Origin: Leptolyngbya sp. NIES-2104
Lineage (GTDB): Bacteria > Cyanobacteriota > Cyanobacteriia > Leptolyngbyales > Leptolyngbyaceae
DNA length: 64,000 nt
Assembly (NCBI RefSeq): GCF_001485215.1
Contig: NZ_BBWW01000001.1
Location: forward strand, 124,001 to 188,000
Direction of reading: 5' to 3'
Position numbers and translations under genes: made by a program. How positions within the stretch are numbered: the first letter of the stretch is position 1; each line of letters opens with the position of its first letter. Positions 26,469 through 36,578 of the stretch are shown piece after piece. The notes under the pieces were generated by a model. The model had not been told where the DNA came from. It saw nothing but the letters and a program-made list of their open reading frames with translations, and did not search any database.

Positions 26469-27509
26469 TAGTTCTGCTTCTGGTTCTTCTTGCCAACCAA
26501 TTTGAGACAATCGATCGATATGTTTATCCAGCAGTTCCAAACCTTGATTCACATTTTCGATCAGGCTCAATTGTCCGCGCAGTTCTGCCGCGCCTGCAAA
26601 TCCTTTCGAGTACCAGGTCATGTGTTTGCGAGCTTGACGCACTCCGCGATCGCCTTTGTATTCCCACAGCATTTGCAGATGATCACGAGCGCATTCTAAT
26701 CGCTCGATCGGGGTTGGTTTCACTTTTTCTTCTCCGGTCTTGAGGAAGTGATCAATCTCGCCTACTAGGAATGGATAGCCCAAAGTTCCACGCGAACACA
26801 TCACCCCGTCTGCTTTGGTGAATTCTAAGCATTTCACAGCCGATTCGACGGAGAAGATATCGCCGTTCGCTATCACCGGAATTGTGAGAATTTCTTTGAC
26901 TTTAGCGATCCATTCCCACTTTGCAGAACCGTTATAGCCTTGAGCGCGGGTGCGTCCGTGAACGGTGATCATTTTCGCGCCCGCGTCTTCCATCCGTTTT
27001 GCAAAATCTAGAATGTTGATTTCTTTGTCTGTCCAGCCGATTCGAGTTTTGACTGTGACCGGAACATTTACGGCATTGACTACCGATCGCACAATTTCTT
27101 CTGCTAATTCTGGCTGTCGCAACAATGAAGAACCGCCCCCATTCTTGGTGATTTTGTTCACCGGGCAGCCCATGTTGATATCAACCGTGTCTGCACCTTC
27201 ACCGACTGCTTTTTGAGCCGCTTCAGCGAGAAAATCAGGACGACAATCGAACAGTTGAATGCTGATCGGACGTTCATTTGGATCGACTTCCATGAGGATC
27301 GGGATCTGTTTGACGTAGTGTAATCCGGTTGCATTCACCATTTCGGTGTACATCATCGAATCGGGTGCATGACGACGAACTAATCGTCGGAACACGAGAT
27401 CGGTCACTCCCGATAGTGGAGATTGCAAGACGCGACTTTTCACCTCGAAATGTCCGATTTTTAGAGGAGCAGCGAGGCGAGATTGCAGATCGGGAGGAAG
27501 AATCAACAT
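26457..27509 (-). CDS. tRNA-dihydrouridine synthase (Dus)
   Basis: The product has 350 residues from ATG 27509 (MLILPPDLQSRLAAP). The FMN TIM-barrel motifs SPLSGVTDLVFRRLVRR, SIQLFDCRPDF, NMGCPVNKITKNGGGSSLL (catalytic Cys) and ITVHGRTRAQGYNGSA are the Dus signature, closest to the DusB-like group. It reduces uridine to dihydrouridine in tRNA D-loops using NADPH. Stand-alone gene, with its 3' end overlapping the Uma2 pseudogene. Confidence 0.94.
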   Translation of the reverse strand: MLILPPDLQSRLAAPLKIGHFEVKSRVLQSPLSGVTDLVFRRLVRRHAPDSMMYTEMVNATGLHYVKQIPILMEVDPNERPISIQLFDCRPDFLAEAAQKAVGEGADTVDINMGCPVNKITKNGGGSSLLRQPELAEEIVRSVVNAVNVPVTVKTRIGWTDKEINILDFAKRMEDAGAKMITVHGRTRAQGYNGSAKWEWIAKVKEILTIPVIANGDIFSVESAVKCLEFTKADGVMCSRGTLGYPFLVGEIDHFLKTGEEKVKPTPIERLECARDHLQMLWEYKGDRGVRQARKHMTWYSKGFAGAAELRGQLSLIENVNQGLELLDKHIDRLSQIGWQEEPEAELLQV

Positions 27510-27540
27510 AACCGGGAAAACAAGCAACGTTCTCTAGCAT

Positions 27541-28392
27541 AAATCATTCAGACGGGCTTGCGTGGGGTTCCGGTGCGATGCGGTCACACGGAAACGTGAT
27601 CGCATCAGTATTGATAATCTACTAATACATTTCTAGAGTGAAGCGATTAGTCACAGAATTAAAGTAAATCTTGTTCGTTAAAACGCACTTTAATTGTTAG
27701 TAATGATTGCGACACTTATGAGTCGTAAAACTAGAATAGGTGTCCTTTTAGACATGAATCGTAAACAATTCAATATATGAATAATTAGAGTGATATCTAT
27801 TACATATTTCACCCAAAAGTGTGAGCGCTGAAAGCCGCATACTATAAGAGATTTGCACTCTATCTTGAGGGATATCATCAGCCAATAAAGCGGAATTATT
27901 AATGGATGTAAAAATGCAAAAATAATTTTCTGTATTTGACTTGACAGTATGTAATTCTTTTCCTAGAGTTGTGGAGAACTCAGGCGGATTCTGTCATCGT
28001 TTCCTATTTTTTTCTATTAGGTAATTCTGATGTCTACGTCCAGACTTCTTCGGGATTAGCTATCGCTGAATTAAGACTGTGATATCAACAAGTTCGTTAG
28101 GATATCCGGAAGTTTTTCCATTTTTTACGCTCCTTTGATCAAGTCTTCCTTGTCGTCTACTGTGAGGTTCGTTTCTATGAGACTCGACCACGTTCTAGGA
28201 TTTACAAGTTGTTGATCAAACCGCGTGTTCTAAAACAAAATTTTGGCTAAAAGTGGTTGATTGCAGCACACTGTGGTCACGTTTGTATGTGCTGAAATCA
28301 TCTAGACCGAAATGCAATCTGGAGTAGGTTATTGGTTCAATTTCATCGTTTTCTGTAAGGAGAACGACGCTATCGCTTTGAGGAAATGTGTT
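27541..28392. other. 850-base AT-rich region upstream of the exporter gene
   Basis: No gene of credible length. It holds the promoter at 27941-27969 and a possible leader of about 420 bases. Two tiny frames with starts near 28030 and 28177 encode 9 and 12 residues; neither looks like a double-glycine peptide precursor. Confidence 0.5.
27941..27969 (+). promoter_or_regulatory. Sigma70-type promoter for the exporter operon
   Basis: TTGACA (27941-27946), a 17-base spacer and TAGAGT (27964-27969). The match is near consensus, about 425 bases before the exporter start, so the transcript would have a long leader. Confidence 0.6.
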
Positions 28393-31300
28393 ATGCACGA
28401 TCGAATCAGCGCAGGTTCGTCTCTAACTCCGTCTCGATTTCGAGAGCATTCAGAAGCGTTAATTCAGCTTTTGCAAATTGATTTAGCGTTGGCACGAGAA
28501 CTGAGTGATTTAACGACAATTCTTAGTCTAGAATTTGGTGAAAAAATCCCAACTGATGCGTTTTATTTGATTCAATCTGGTCGCGTTCGATTGGTGAGTT
28601 GCGATCGACAACAGCAAGATGTTTCAGTCGGCGTGCTTGAAGCTGGAGAGGGTTTTGGTCAAGATAAAATGTTCTGTGAAACGGCGATCGAGTACGGTGC
28701 GATCGCGACCAGTGATGTTTGCTTAATTCGAGTTGAAAACTTGACGCTTTGGCTCGATCGACTTCCTCAATGGCGGAAGATTTGGAGCGATCAAGCAGCG
28801 ACTCGTGAACAGTTGATTTTCTTAAAAACGCAAACGAATTTATCAAGTTTGCGATCGCTTACGAGTACCCACATTCAACAACTTTTACCGCTGTTGAATC
28901 CGATTTCGATTCCGGCTGGAACATTACTTGCACAATCAAATGCAAATCAAGGATTGTGCTGGTTGCGCTCTGGTGAAATCGAAGCGCCACACGAATCTGT
29001 TCAAACTTGGGGAACAACTGAAATTCCGGCTGATTTGAGAGCGAAAACAGCGTTAACGGTGTATCAGTTACCCAGTTCGGTTTGGGAAAGTGCGATCGCG
29101 ATCGCGCCTCCACTCGGCAAGATTCTATCGCGTGATTCAAATTCAGCCGTTAAGCCTGTTTCAATGGCAAAGTCACGGGTTACACCGACGATCGCACAAG
29201 CGAAATCGGTTGAATCTGCGAACGTAGAGAGCGCTGCAAGCATCGTGGAATTTCCGCAGCCAGTACGATCGAGATGGCGATTTCGTTTAGGTGCGCGGTA
29301 TCCGTATATTCAGCAACAGAGTTCCTCAGATTGTGGTGTCGCCTGTTTAGCGATGGTGACACAGTATTGGGGGAAGCGATTGAGCTTGAATGTGCTGCGA
29401 AATTTGGCGAAAGTAGGACGTAATGGAGCGACGTTAAAGAATCTAGCCGATGCTGCTGAAACGATCGGGTTTCAGGCACGTCCGGTTCGAGCAAGTTTGG
29501 GACGATTGCGCGATCAGCAGCCTTGGATTGCTCATTGGCAAGGGGATCACTATGTCGTGGTTTATCAAGTAAAAGGACATCGGGTTTTGATCGCTGATCC
29601 AGCAAAAGGAAAGCGATCGATCACCGAAAAGGACTTTCTCAGCCAGTGGACAGGATATGCGCTGCTGTTGACTCCGACTCCAGATTTAAAGGCGATCGAC
29701 CATCAAGAAGAACGCAGTATTTTTCGATTTGGACAAATTCTATGGTCATATCGCCCAACGCTGGTTCAAATTGTTTTACTGTCGTTGTTGATTCAAATCT
29801 TTGGATTGATCACGCCGCTATTTACACAGGTGATTCTCGATCGCGTTGTAACCGAGAGAAGTTTAACGGCTCTGAACGTATTCGCGATCGGGCTACTGCT
29901 CTTTAGTGTTTGGCGCGTTGGATTAATGGCAGTTCGCCGATACTTACTCGACTACTTTTCTAATCGCCTAGATCTAACTTTACTAAGTGGCTTCGTCGGT
30001 CATGCGTTGAAATTGCCGCTGAAATTCTTTGAAGATCGGCAAGTTGGAGATGTGATCACTCGTGTACAGGAAAACCAGAAAGTGCAAATGTTTCTGGTGC
30101 GTCAGTTGATTTCGACTTGGCTCGATGCGACAATGGCGATCGTGTATCTAGCACTGATGTTTTACTACAATTGGCAGCTTACGTTGCTTGTGGTTACATT
30201 GATTCCGCCACTTGTGTTGTTAGCTGCGATCGCGACTCCGTTACTTAGACGAATTTCGCGTGAGAACTTCAACGATACGAGTGAACAGAATTCGCAGCTT
30301 GTCGAGATGATGACCGGGATTGCGACCGTGAAAGCAATGGCGGCAGAACGCGACGTGCGCTGGCGTTGGGAAGATCGGTTGACAACAATGCTCAATAGTC
30401 AGTTTCGCGCTCAGAAGCTTGCTAACTCTGTACAGTCGGTGGGCGGATTGATTAGCACTCTGGGTAGTACTGCCTTGCTTTGGTATGGTGCTTATCTGGT
30501 GATTCAAGGAGAGCTAACGATCGGGCAATTTGTCGCGTTTAACTTACTGATCGGTAGTGTGATCAATCCGATTTTAGCGATCGTTGATTTCTGGGATGAA
30601 CTCCAAGAAGTTGTGATTTCTGTAGAGCGGTTGAATGATGTATTCGCGACTGCGCCCGAAGAAAGTAGTAAACGCTTAATGTTAGTCATGCCACCGATTC
30701 GGGGTGAGATTCAGTTTGAAAATGTGACGTTTCGCTATGAAGATGTAGACGATCGCAATACCCTTCAGAATTTGGCGTTTTCGATCGAAGCTGGAGAAAC
30801 GATCGCGATTGTGGGACGCAGCGGATCGGGCAAAAGTACGTTAGTCAAGCTAATCCAAGGACTGTATCAGCCGAACAATGGACGGGTGCTAATTGATGGT
30901 CATGATGTGCGTCATGTTTCGCCGCCCACAATGCGATCGCAGTTAGGAGTCGTTCCTCAAGATTGCTTTTTGTTCTCTGGCACGATTCTAGAAAATATCC
31001 AACTCTATCGTCCTGAATACGGCTTAGAGCAAGTGATCGAGGCTGCAAAACTAGCAGAAGCAAACGGATTTATTCAAGATTTGCCGCTTGGTTACAACAC
31101 GAAAGTTGGAGAGCGGGGCGCAAATTTATCTGGAGGACAGAGACAGAGAATCGCGATCGCTCGTGCCCTTCTCGGTGATCCAGCCATTTTGATTCTCGAT
31201 GAGGCAACGAGTTCTTTAGATACCGAGTCTGAGCGGCGATTCCAGCAAAACCTTCGGCGGATTAGTCGCGGACGGACGACGTTAATTATTGCTCATCGAT

Positions 31301-31437
31301 TGTCTACGGTGCGACATGCCGATCGTATTTTGGTGCTGGATAAAGGGGTGTTAGTCGAGATTGGAACACATGAGGAATTATTGAGCCAGCAGCGACTTTA
31401 TCACCATTTAACTCAGCAACAGTTGGCATTAACTTAG
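28393..31437 (+). CDS. cNMP-domain / C39-peptidase ABC exporter (PCAT/HlyB type)
   Basis: The product has 1014 residues from ATG 28393 with an AGGAAA site; a longer frame to 28312 was not preferred. An N-terminal cyclic-nucleotide-binding-like region (about 30-140) and spacer are followed by a C39 peptidase (about 300-430) with Cys314 in SSSDCGVACLAMV and His in GDHYVVVY. Then comes a six-helix ABC membrane domain (about 460-730) and an ATPase with Walker A GRSGSGKST at 808-816, signature LSGGQRQRIAIARALL and Walker B ILILDEATSSLD. Such proteins cleave a leader after a double glycine and export the peptide with a HlyD partner, here the gene at 31713. A cNMP-like domain at the front is typical of cyanobacterial members and may gate transport. 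No substrate gene is seen. Confidence 0.93.
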   Translation: MHDRISAGSSLTPSRFREHSEALIQLLQIDLALARELSDLTTILSLEFGEKIPTDAFYLIQSGRVRLVSCDRQQQDVSVGVLEAGEGFGQDKMFCETAIEYGAIATSDVCLIRVENLTLWLDRLPQWRKIWSDQAATREQLIFLKTQTNLSSLRSLTSTHIQQLLPLLNPISIPAGTLLAQSNANQGLCWLRSGEIEAPHESVQTWGTTEIPADLRAKTALTVYQLPSSVWESAIAIAPPLGKILSRDSNSAVKPVSMAKSRVTPTIAQAKSVESANVESAASIVEFPQPVRSRWRFRLGARYPYIQQQSSSDCGVACLAMVTQYWGKRLSLNVLRNLAKVGRNGATLKNLADAAETIGFQARPVRASLGRLRDQQPWIAHWQGDHYVVVYQVKGHRVLIADPAKGKRSITEKDFLSQWTGYALLLTPTPDLKAIDHQEERSIFRFGQILWSYRPTLVQIVLLSLLIQIFGLITPLFTQVILDRVVTERSLTALNVFAIGLLLFSVWRVGLMAVRRYLLDYFSNRLDLTLLSGFVGHALKLPLKFFEDRQVGDVITRVQENQKVQMFLVRQLISTWLDATMAIVYLALMFYYNWQLTLLVVTLIPPLVLLAAIATPLLRRISRENFNDTSEQNSQLVEMMTGIATVKAMAAERDVRWRWEDRLTTMLNSQFRAQKLANSVQSVGGLISTLGSTALLWYGAYLVIQGELTIGQFVAFNLLIGSVINPILAIVDFWDELQEVVISVERLNDVFATAPEESSKRLMLVMPPIRGEIQFENVTFRYEDVDDRNTLQNLAFSIEAGETIAIVGRSGSGKSTLVKLIQGLYQPNNGRVLIDGHDVRHVSPPTMRSQLGVVPQDCFLFSGTILENIQLYRPEYGLEQVIEAAKLAEANGFIQDLPLGYNTKVGERGANLSGGQRQRIAIARALLGDPAILILDEATSSLDTESERRFQQNLRRISRGRTTLIIAHRLSTVRHADRILVLDKGVLVEIGTHEELLSQQRLYHHLTQQQLALT

Positions 31438-31461
31438 AACTACTTTCCGGAGTGATTTCAA

Positions 31462-31660
31462 GGAGTGTTTTCAAGCTTATTCCCTGCGTTGTTCACCCGC
31501 CCCGGAATGGAATTCGGGGCTAATCAAACGAAGTCCACTGAAGGGGACTAAAAGCCAAAATCAATCTTCTCAGTCCGTTTCAACGGACTTCGCACTGTTA
31601 GCCCCGAATTCTATTCCGGGGCGGACGCAAACGAAGCAAGAGGCTCTTAAACCACACTCC
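31462..31660. mobile_element. Palindromic MITE-like element, copy E2
   Basis: Core 31497-31624: CCGCCCCGGAAT...GGAATTCGGGGCTAA pairs with TTAGCCCCGAATTC...ATTCCGGGGCGG, with inner hairpins AGTCCACT.../GGGGACT and AGTCCGTT/AACGGACT. The outer ends GGAGTGTTTT and AACCACACTCC are inverted. It splits the exporter gene from its HlyD partner. Confidence 0.75.
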
Positions 31661-31712
31661 ACAACAAAAGCACGAGAAATCTTCCCGGACTCTACTCACA
31701 TGAGGTATCACT

Positions 31713-33071
31713 ATGTACTATCGTTTTGCTCGTCCAGCCTCCGATCGCGCTCCAACCTCTGAACCTACGCCCCCGATCAAAGTCGTTGAACCGACTGTTT
31801 CAACCGACTGGTCACAACCCGTTCAAACCGTACTCGATCAGCCGCCCTCAAGCTTACCGTTTCAAATGGCGATCGGGGGTTTTGCGTTTGCAGTTTGCTT
31901 TATTGGTTGGGCGTGGTTCAGTCAAATCAACGAAGTTTCACGCGCTCAAGGGAAGCTGATTCCAAAAGGTGAAGTGTTCAAAGTTGATCCGATCGACACA
32001 GGAAAAGTTTCACGGGTGTTAGTTCAAGAAGGTCAAGCTGTGCAAAAAGGACAAGTGCTATTGGAACTCGATCGAGAACTGGCTGCAACTGAAGTCGAAC
32101 GATTGGAAAAAGAACTATCCGCCGCACAAACGGAACTCAATCAAACACAGTTACTCATTGGGCAAGCTCAACTACAAGCAGGAGCACGATCAACAATGGC
32201 GCGATCGCAAACTCAAGCACAAGCGATCGAGCTATTAAAAGCTCAAAGAGGTTCAGCGAGTACAGAAACCTTAGTGGCTCAACTGCGAACCGAAATTGCA
32301 GAACATCAAAAACGATTAGAACGTTTGCAGCCGTTAGTGTCTCAGGGTGCATTGCCGCAAGAACAAGTCTTTCAGGCAGAACAAGCAATCCGAGAACGAG
32401 AACGAGCCATCACCGAATCTCAAGGAACTTTAGAGCGATCGCGCACTGAAGCCGAACGATTAGTAGAACTCGTCAAACAACAGCAAGCCGATGAACAAAA
32501 TGTGCAACTTGAAGCCCAACAGCAAATTGAACAGTTAAAGCTCCGAGCCTCTCAATTACAGGCAAAAATTGCTCAAACTCAAACGCTGATCGAAGCTGCA
32601 AAAGTTAAATTGAATGAGCGCTATGTCTATGCACCTGTAGATGGTAATATTTCTGCTCTAAAAGTTCGCAATCCTGGCGAAGTCGTTCAACTCGGACAAA
32701 CGATCGCGGAAATTGCACCCGAAAATCGCCCGATCGTGGTTTCTGCGGTGTTACCCACACAACAAGCAGGTTTAGTAAAAGTAGGAATGCCAGTTCAGCT
32801 TAAATTCGATGCGTTCCCGTATCAAGATTTTGGAGTGATTTCCGGCAAAGTGAAACAGATTTCGCTCGATTCCAAGCCTGACGAGCAGTTAGGGCAGGTC
32901 TACCGCATGGAAATCGAACTCGATCGCTCAACGATCACAAAGGGCAATCAAACGATCGCGCTGAAATCTGGGCAGACGGCAACCGCTGAGATTGTCACTC
33001 GTTCTCGGCGCATGATCGATGTGTTTCTCGACCCGATCCGCCAATTACAAAAAGGTGGAATCAATCTCTAG
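31713..33071 (+). CDS. HlyD-family secretion adaptor
   Basis: The product has 452 residues: a Pro/Thr-rich cytoplasmic N-terminus, one membrane helix (about 51-72, MAIGGFAFAVCFIGWAWF), a lipoyl-like half (VSRVLVQEGQAVQKGQVLLELD), a long alpha-helical hairpin (about 125-300) and the returning lipoyl/beta-barrel part (APVDGNISALKVRNPGEVVQ). This is the periplasmic adaptor of a type I secretion/PCAT system that links the exporter at 28393 to a TolC-like outer-membrane protein. It differs from the EmrA-like protein at 10465 in lacking the long Gln/Ala run. It is separated from the exporter by 275 bases containing element E2. Confidence 0.92.
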   Translation: MYYRFARPASDRAPTSEPTPPIKVVEPTVSTDWSQPVQTVLDQPPSSLPFQMAIGGFAFAVCFIGWAWFSQINEVSRAQGKLIPKGEVFKVDPIDTGKVSRVLVQEGQAVQKGQVLLELDRELAATEVERLEKELSAAQTELNQTQLLIGQAQLQAGARSTMARSQTQAQAIELLKAQRGSASTETLVAQLRTEIAEHQKRLERLQPLVSQGALPQEQVFQAEQAIRERERAITESQGTLERSRTEAERLVELVKQQQADEQNVQLEAQQQIEQLKLRASQLQAKIAQTQTLIEAAKVKLNERYVYAPVDGNISALKVRNPGEVVQLGQTIAEIAPENRPIVVSAVLPTQQAGLVKVGMPVQLKFDAFPYQDFGVISGKVKQISLDSKPDEQLGQVYRMEIELDRSTITKGNQTIALKSGQTATAEIVTRSRRMIDVFLDPIRQLQKGGINL

Positions 33072-33087
33072 CAATCCTAGTTAAGTT

Positions 33088-33132
33088 GTGGGGTGGGCAT
33101 CCTGCCCGCGCAGGCGCTTAAGCCTGTCCCAC
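33088..33132. repeat. Small palindromic intergenic repeat
   Basis: GTGGGGTGGGCATCCTGCCC and GCCTGTCCCAC form nested stems (GTGGG/CCCAC, GGGCA/TGCCC). Repeats with this GGGCATCCTGCCC core are widely dispersed in cyanobacteria. It lies 17 bases after the HlyD stop and may act as a terminator-like hairpin. Confidence 0.55.
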
Positions 33133-33185
33133 TCTTACAAATCTGCTACAAACGCTGTATTAGTTCCTTGTACTCAAATGGTGCT

Positions 33186-33503
33186 ATGACTCAATTCAAT
33201 CAGAAACTCGACAAAACCATGTCCGAAGAGCAATTTACCGAGGTCGTCGATGCGATCGTATCGGGTAAATACTCTTGGGCTTGTGTGTTGATTCTCCGGT
33301 TTGCGGGATACAATCCACTGCACTACATTCCGTACCGCACGTACAACCGATTGATGAAGGACTACGGCAATTACAGACATTCCCGAACAGCAACCCGAAT
33401 CGATGATTTGACACACATCGAACCAATCAGACCCGAAAAAGTACGCGGCGGATCAAGCGATCGCGGTTTGATCCACAATCTCTTTTTCCGCGCCTTGAAC
33501 TAA
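33186..33503 (+). CDS. HetP-family protein
   Basis: The product has 105 residues from ATG 33186. The segment EEQFTEVVDAIVSGKYSWACVLILRFAGYNPLHYIPYRTYNRLMK (about residues 15-60) is the conserved HetP core; the rest is variable. HetP promotes commitment to heterocyst differentiation in Anabaena and binds HetR-linked networks, but homologs also occur in filamentous species without heterocysts, where the role is unknown. It follows the secretion genes on the same strand, a notable context given that heterocyst control uses exported peptides. The upstream Met at 33093 falls in the palindromic repeat and was rejected. Confidence 0.9.
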   Translation: MTQFNQKLDKTMSEEQFTEVVDAIVSGKYSWACVLILRFAGYNPLHYIPYRTYNRLMKDYGNYRHSRTATRIDDLTHIEPIRPEKVRGGSSDRGLIHNLFFRALN

Positions 33504-34454
33504 TCAATTGACGGGCTGCGTGGCAAAGAACGTCTCAGATAGTTTGATTCCAACTTCGTTCATTCGTCGCTGGAGATTATCGAGAAATTCATGCAGCCCG
33601 GACTCCATCACATCATCGATCGTTAAATAATCTAAGTCCGCCCGCAGTTTCCCTAAACCTCGCTCGACCCCAGTATTCCAAGTGCCTTCAGGCGTTCCGG
33701 TAATCTGATGCAACGATCGCTCTGTTTGTCGAATACAGTAGCGAATCGATCGCGGAAATTCTCGATCGAGGACTAAAAATTCCGCGACTGATTTCGGGGT
33801 AATGCGATGCACTCCACGCTTACGATACATCTCGTAGGCACTAGTCGATCGTAATAATGCAATCCACTGCAACTGATCCAAAGTGGTGCCCACGTCTTTT
33901 ACGGATGGCAGCAGAATAAAGTACTTCACATCCACAATTCGACTGGTTTTATCAGCACGTTCTAACCAGCGTCCGATCAATCCAAAGTGCCATCCTTCGT
34001 TATGCGTCATGGTTGCACTCGCAATTCCCGCGAACAAATGACTTGAGAGTTTGACTTCGCTGAAAAAGGTTTGAAAGTTAAGCGATTCTTGGTTTGCGGC
34101 ATCATTCACGAAATGATAAAAAGCATTAATTTGCTGCCACATTTCAGAGGAAATAATTTCGCGCACCGATCGAGCATTTTCCCGTGCAGCACTGAGACAG
34201 GAAATGATCGAATTTGGATAATTGCGATCGAAGGTCAAAAATCGAATCACATTTTCTGCATTCGCTTCCCCGTATCGCTCTTCAAACAGGGAAAGATCGC
34301 CTGTGGTCAGAATTAATGGCTTCCATTGTTGTGAAACCCCGATCGGTGAATCCAACAGCAATGTCAAATTCACATCAATGAATCGTGCAATGTTTTCTGC
34401 CCGTTCAACATATCGATTCATCCAATAGATTGAATCTGCAACTCGACTTAACAT
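33504..34454 (-). CDS. Alpha-E domain protein (DUF403)
   Basis: The product has 316 residues, mostly helical, starting MLSRVADSIYWMNRYVERAENIARFIDVN, the hallmark of the alpha-E family, with a later GIASATMTHNEGWHFGLIGRWLERADKTSRIVDVKYF. It is cotranscribed with the ATP-grasp gene just upstream (13-base gap), a conserved pair usually also linked to a transglutaminase-like gene and thought to make or modify a peptide or cell-envelope product. No transglutaminase is visible here. It converges with the hetP-like gene, with stops adjacent. Confidence 0.9.
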   Translation of the reverse strand: MLSRVADSIYWMNRYVERAENIARFIDVNLTLLLDSPIGVSQQWKPLILTTGDLSLFEERYGEANAENVIRFLTFDRNYPNSIISCLSAARENARSVREIISSEMWQQINAFYHFVNDAANQESLNFQTFFSEVKLSSHLFAGIASATMTHNEGWHFGLIGRWLERADKTSRIVDVKYFILLPSVKDVGTTLDQLQWIALLRSTSAYEMYRKRGVHRITPKSVAEFLVLDREFPRSIRYCIRQTERSLHQITGTPEGTWNTGVERGLGKLRADLDYLTIDDVMESGLHEFLDNLQRRMNEVGIKLSETFFATQPVN

Positions 34455-34467
34455 CTTTTTTGATCTC

Positions 34468-35907
34468 TCAACTCACAACCCAAGTATCCTTATATCCCCC
34501 ACCTTGTGATGAATTCACCACAAGTGATCCCTTCTTCAATGCCACACGAGTCAATCCACCCGGAGTCACATAGATATCTTCCCCATACAAAATGTAGGGA
34601 CGCAGATCCACATGACAACCTTCAAACTCATCCCCCATTAGAGCTGGAACCCTAGATAACGATAAAGTTGGCTGAGCAATATAGTTCCGAGGAGTCGCTT
34701 TAATTTTGTCGGCAAATGCTTCCCGTTCAGCTTGCGTCGATTGTGTTCCAATCAACATTCCATACCCACCCGATTCACTAGCAGATTTGACCACTAGCTG
34801 ATCGAGGTTCGCCAACACATGATCTAACTGCGAAGGTTCCCAACAGAGATAAGTCGGAACATTCGAGAGTATTGCCTCTTCGCCCAAATAGTACTGAATC
34901 ATCTTCGGAACATAGGCATAGATCACTTTATCGTCTGCAACTCCCGTTCCGAGCGCATTCGCAAGACCGAGACGACCCGATCGATAAACCTCCATCAGCC
35001 CTGGAATTCCCAACAACGAATCAGGACGAAACACCAACGGATCAATAAACTCATCATCAATCCGGCGATAAATCACATCCACGCGCTTTAAGCCCTTTGT
35101 CGTTCGCATCTGAAGATGACCATCAGACACTACCAGATCGCGCCCTTCGACCAGTTCCACACCCATTTGCTGAGCGAGATAGGAATGTTCAAAATACGCA
35201 GAATTATAGATACCCGGTGTCAATAAAACAACCGTCGGATCATCAATGTAATCCGGTGCAAGATTTAGCAGGGTTTCGAGCAAATGGCTAGGATACTCTT
35301 CGACTGGCTGAATCTGCATTCGATTAAACACCAGCGGCAAAGTACTCTTCATAATTCGCCGCCCTTCAAGCACGTAGGACACACCAGACGGACAGCGCAA
35401 ATTATCTTCAAGCACATACCACTGACCATCACGATCGCGCACCAAATCCATGCCGCTAATGTGCGACCAGATGCCCTTTGGCGGCTTGAGATCCATACAG
35501 GCTTTGAGAAATCCCTGCGACGAATACACCACATCCGCTGGAATCACTCCATCGCGCACAATCTTTTGATCGCCGTACACATCCGCAAGAAATTGATTCA
35601 GCGCTTGAATCCGTTGTTTCAGCCCTTTTTCTAAAATCTGCCATTCTGAAGCCGCGATCGTTCTTGGCAAAATATCAAACGGAAAAATTTTCTCGGTACC
35701 TTGATTGTCACTGTACACATTGAACGTGACCCCCATTTTGAACAAAGCAATCTGAGCGGCTTGCTGTCGATGTCGAATTTCTTCGATCGACAAAGAATTA
35801 ATCCGCTCAATCAAGGGTGCCACTTCTGGGCGAGGCGATCCCGGTGCATCAAACAATTCATCGTAAAACTGCCCCGGATCATAATTTGCTAACTTCACGT
35901 CAATCAC
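34468..35907 (-). CDS. Circularly permuted ATP-grasp protein (DUF404/DUF407)
   Basis: The product has 479 residues. It has the family landmarks [15 protein letters not shown] near the start, the ATP-grasp-like [20 protein letters not shown] and the late [14 protein letters not shown]. These proteins form peptide-like bonds using ATP and are always paired with alpha-E proteins. The ATG at 35907 gives [12 protein letters not shown]. First gene of a two-gene unit with 33504-34454. Confidence 0.92.
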   Translation of the reverse strand: MIDVKLANYDPGQFYDELFDAPGSPRPEVAPLIERINSLSIEEIRHRQQAAQIALFKMGVTFNVYSDNQGTEKIFPFDILPRTIAASEWQILEKGLKQRIQALNQFLADVYGDQKIVRDGVIPADVVYSSQGFLKACMDLKPPKGIWSHISGMDLVRDRDGQWYVLEDNLRCPSGVSYVLEGRRIMKSTLPLVFNRMQIQPVEEYPSHLLETLLNLAPDYIDDPTVVLLTPGIYNSAYFEHSYLAQQMGVELVEGRDLVVSDGHLQMRTTKGLKRVDVIYRRIDDEFIDPLVFRPDSLLGIPGLMEVYRSGRLGLANALGTGVADDKVIYAYVPKMIQYYLGEEAILSNVPTYLCWEPSQLDHVLANLDQLVVKSASESGGYGMLIGTQSTQAEREAFADKIKATPRNYIAQPTLSLSRVPALMGDEFEGCHVDLRPYILYGEDIYVTPGGLTRVALKKGSLVVNSSQGGGYKDTWVVS

Positions 35908-36062
35908 CTGAACAAGCTATTTGATTAATAGAATTGTCTGAACTTTCTAAGCTGTAAAGCTGAATACGAAATTTGTCACGAACGTAATCAAGAAATATGA
36001 CAAAACTGCTCGATCGCTGGATGATCGTTGCAAGGTAAAAGGGAGGAATTCTGCCGAGCGCG

Positions 36063-36578
36063 ATGACTTACGTAGCAGATTTGGGACAAGGACAATCGTT
36101 AGCGATCGACAATGTTGGCGTTCAGACAACGATTACTTGGGAAGCCAAAAGCACCGGACAACAACAAAGCCAGCAAATGAGCCTGTCACTCGGTCAGTGG
36201 TCAGCATCTCCGATCGTGTACCGCATGACACACAGTTTTATTTTGCAAATCGAGTCGAATCAGCGTCCCTACTACGTGCGCCTGCAATCGAATAGTATTA
36301 GTCTGCTCAGCGAAGTGCCTTTAATGCTCGGTGCACAAGAAATACCGCTGCGGTATGTTGCACCTTCTAATCCCAAAACGCCGGACATGAAGCCCTTAGA
36401 GCCGCTGCGGATGGGAAATATGTCAATGCGGATGGAACCGATGGAAATGAGCATGGGCAGCATGAGTATGTCTAGCTCAAGTTCCAGCAGTTCGACTCCG
36501 CATTTCTGTTCGCAGTGTGGCACGAAGGTGAAGAACAGCGATCGCTTTTGTTCGCAGTGTGGAACGAAATTAGATTGA
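36063..36578 (+). CDS. Zinc-ribbon protein with Met/Ser-rich linker
   Basis: The product has 171 residues. An N-terminal all-beta-looking domain (about 1-105) is followed by a Met-rich stretch (about 118-140, repeated MSM/MEM) and a Ser run, ending in two CxxC zinc ribbons (HFCSQCGTK and RFCSQCGTKLD). The zinc ribbons suggest protein or nucleic-acid binding. The Met-rich run could bind metal, but that is speculation. The stop overlaps the convergent oxidoreductase gene by 9 bases. Confidence 0.75.
   Translation: MTYVADLGQGQSLAIDNVGVQTTITWEAKSTGQQQSQQMSLSLGQWSASPIVYRMTHSFILQIESNQRPYYVRLQSNSISLLSEVPLMLGAQEIPLRYVAPSNPKTPDMKPLEPLRMGNMSMRMEPMEMSMGSMSMSSSSSSSSTPHFCSQCGTKVKNSDRFCSQCGTKLD

Noticed and set aside
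27970-28392. Double-glycine peptide precursor before the exporter
   Set aside because: Only 9- and 12-codon frames occur; none has a GG leader or core.
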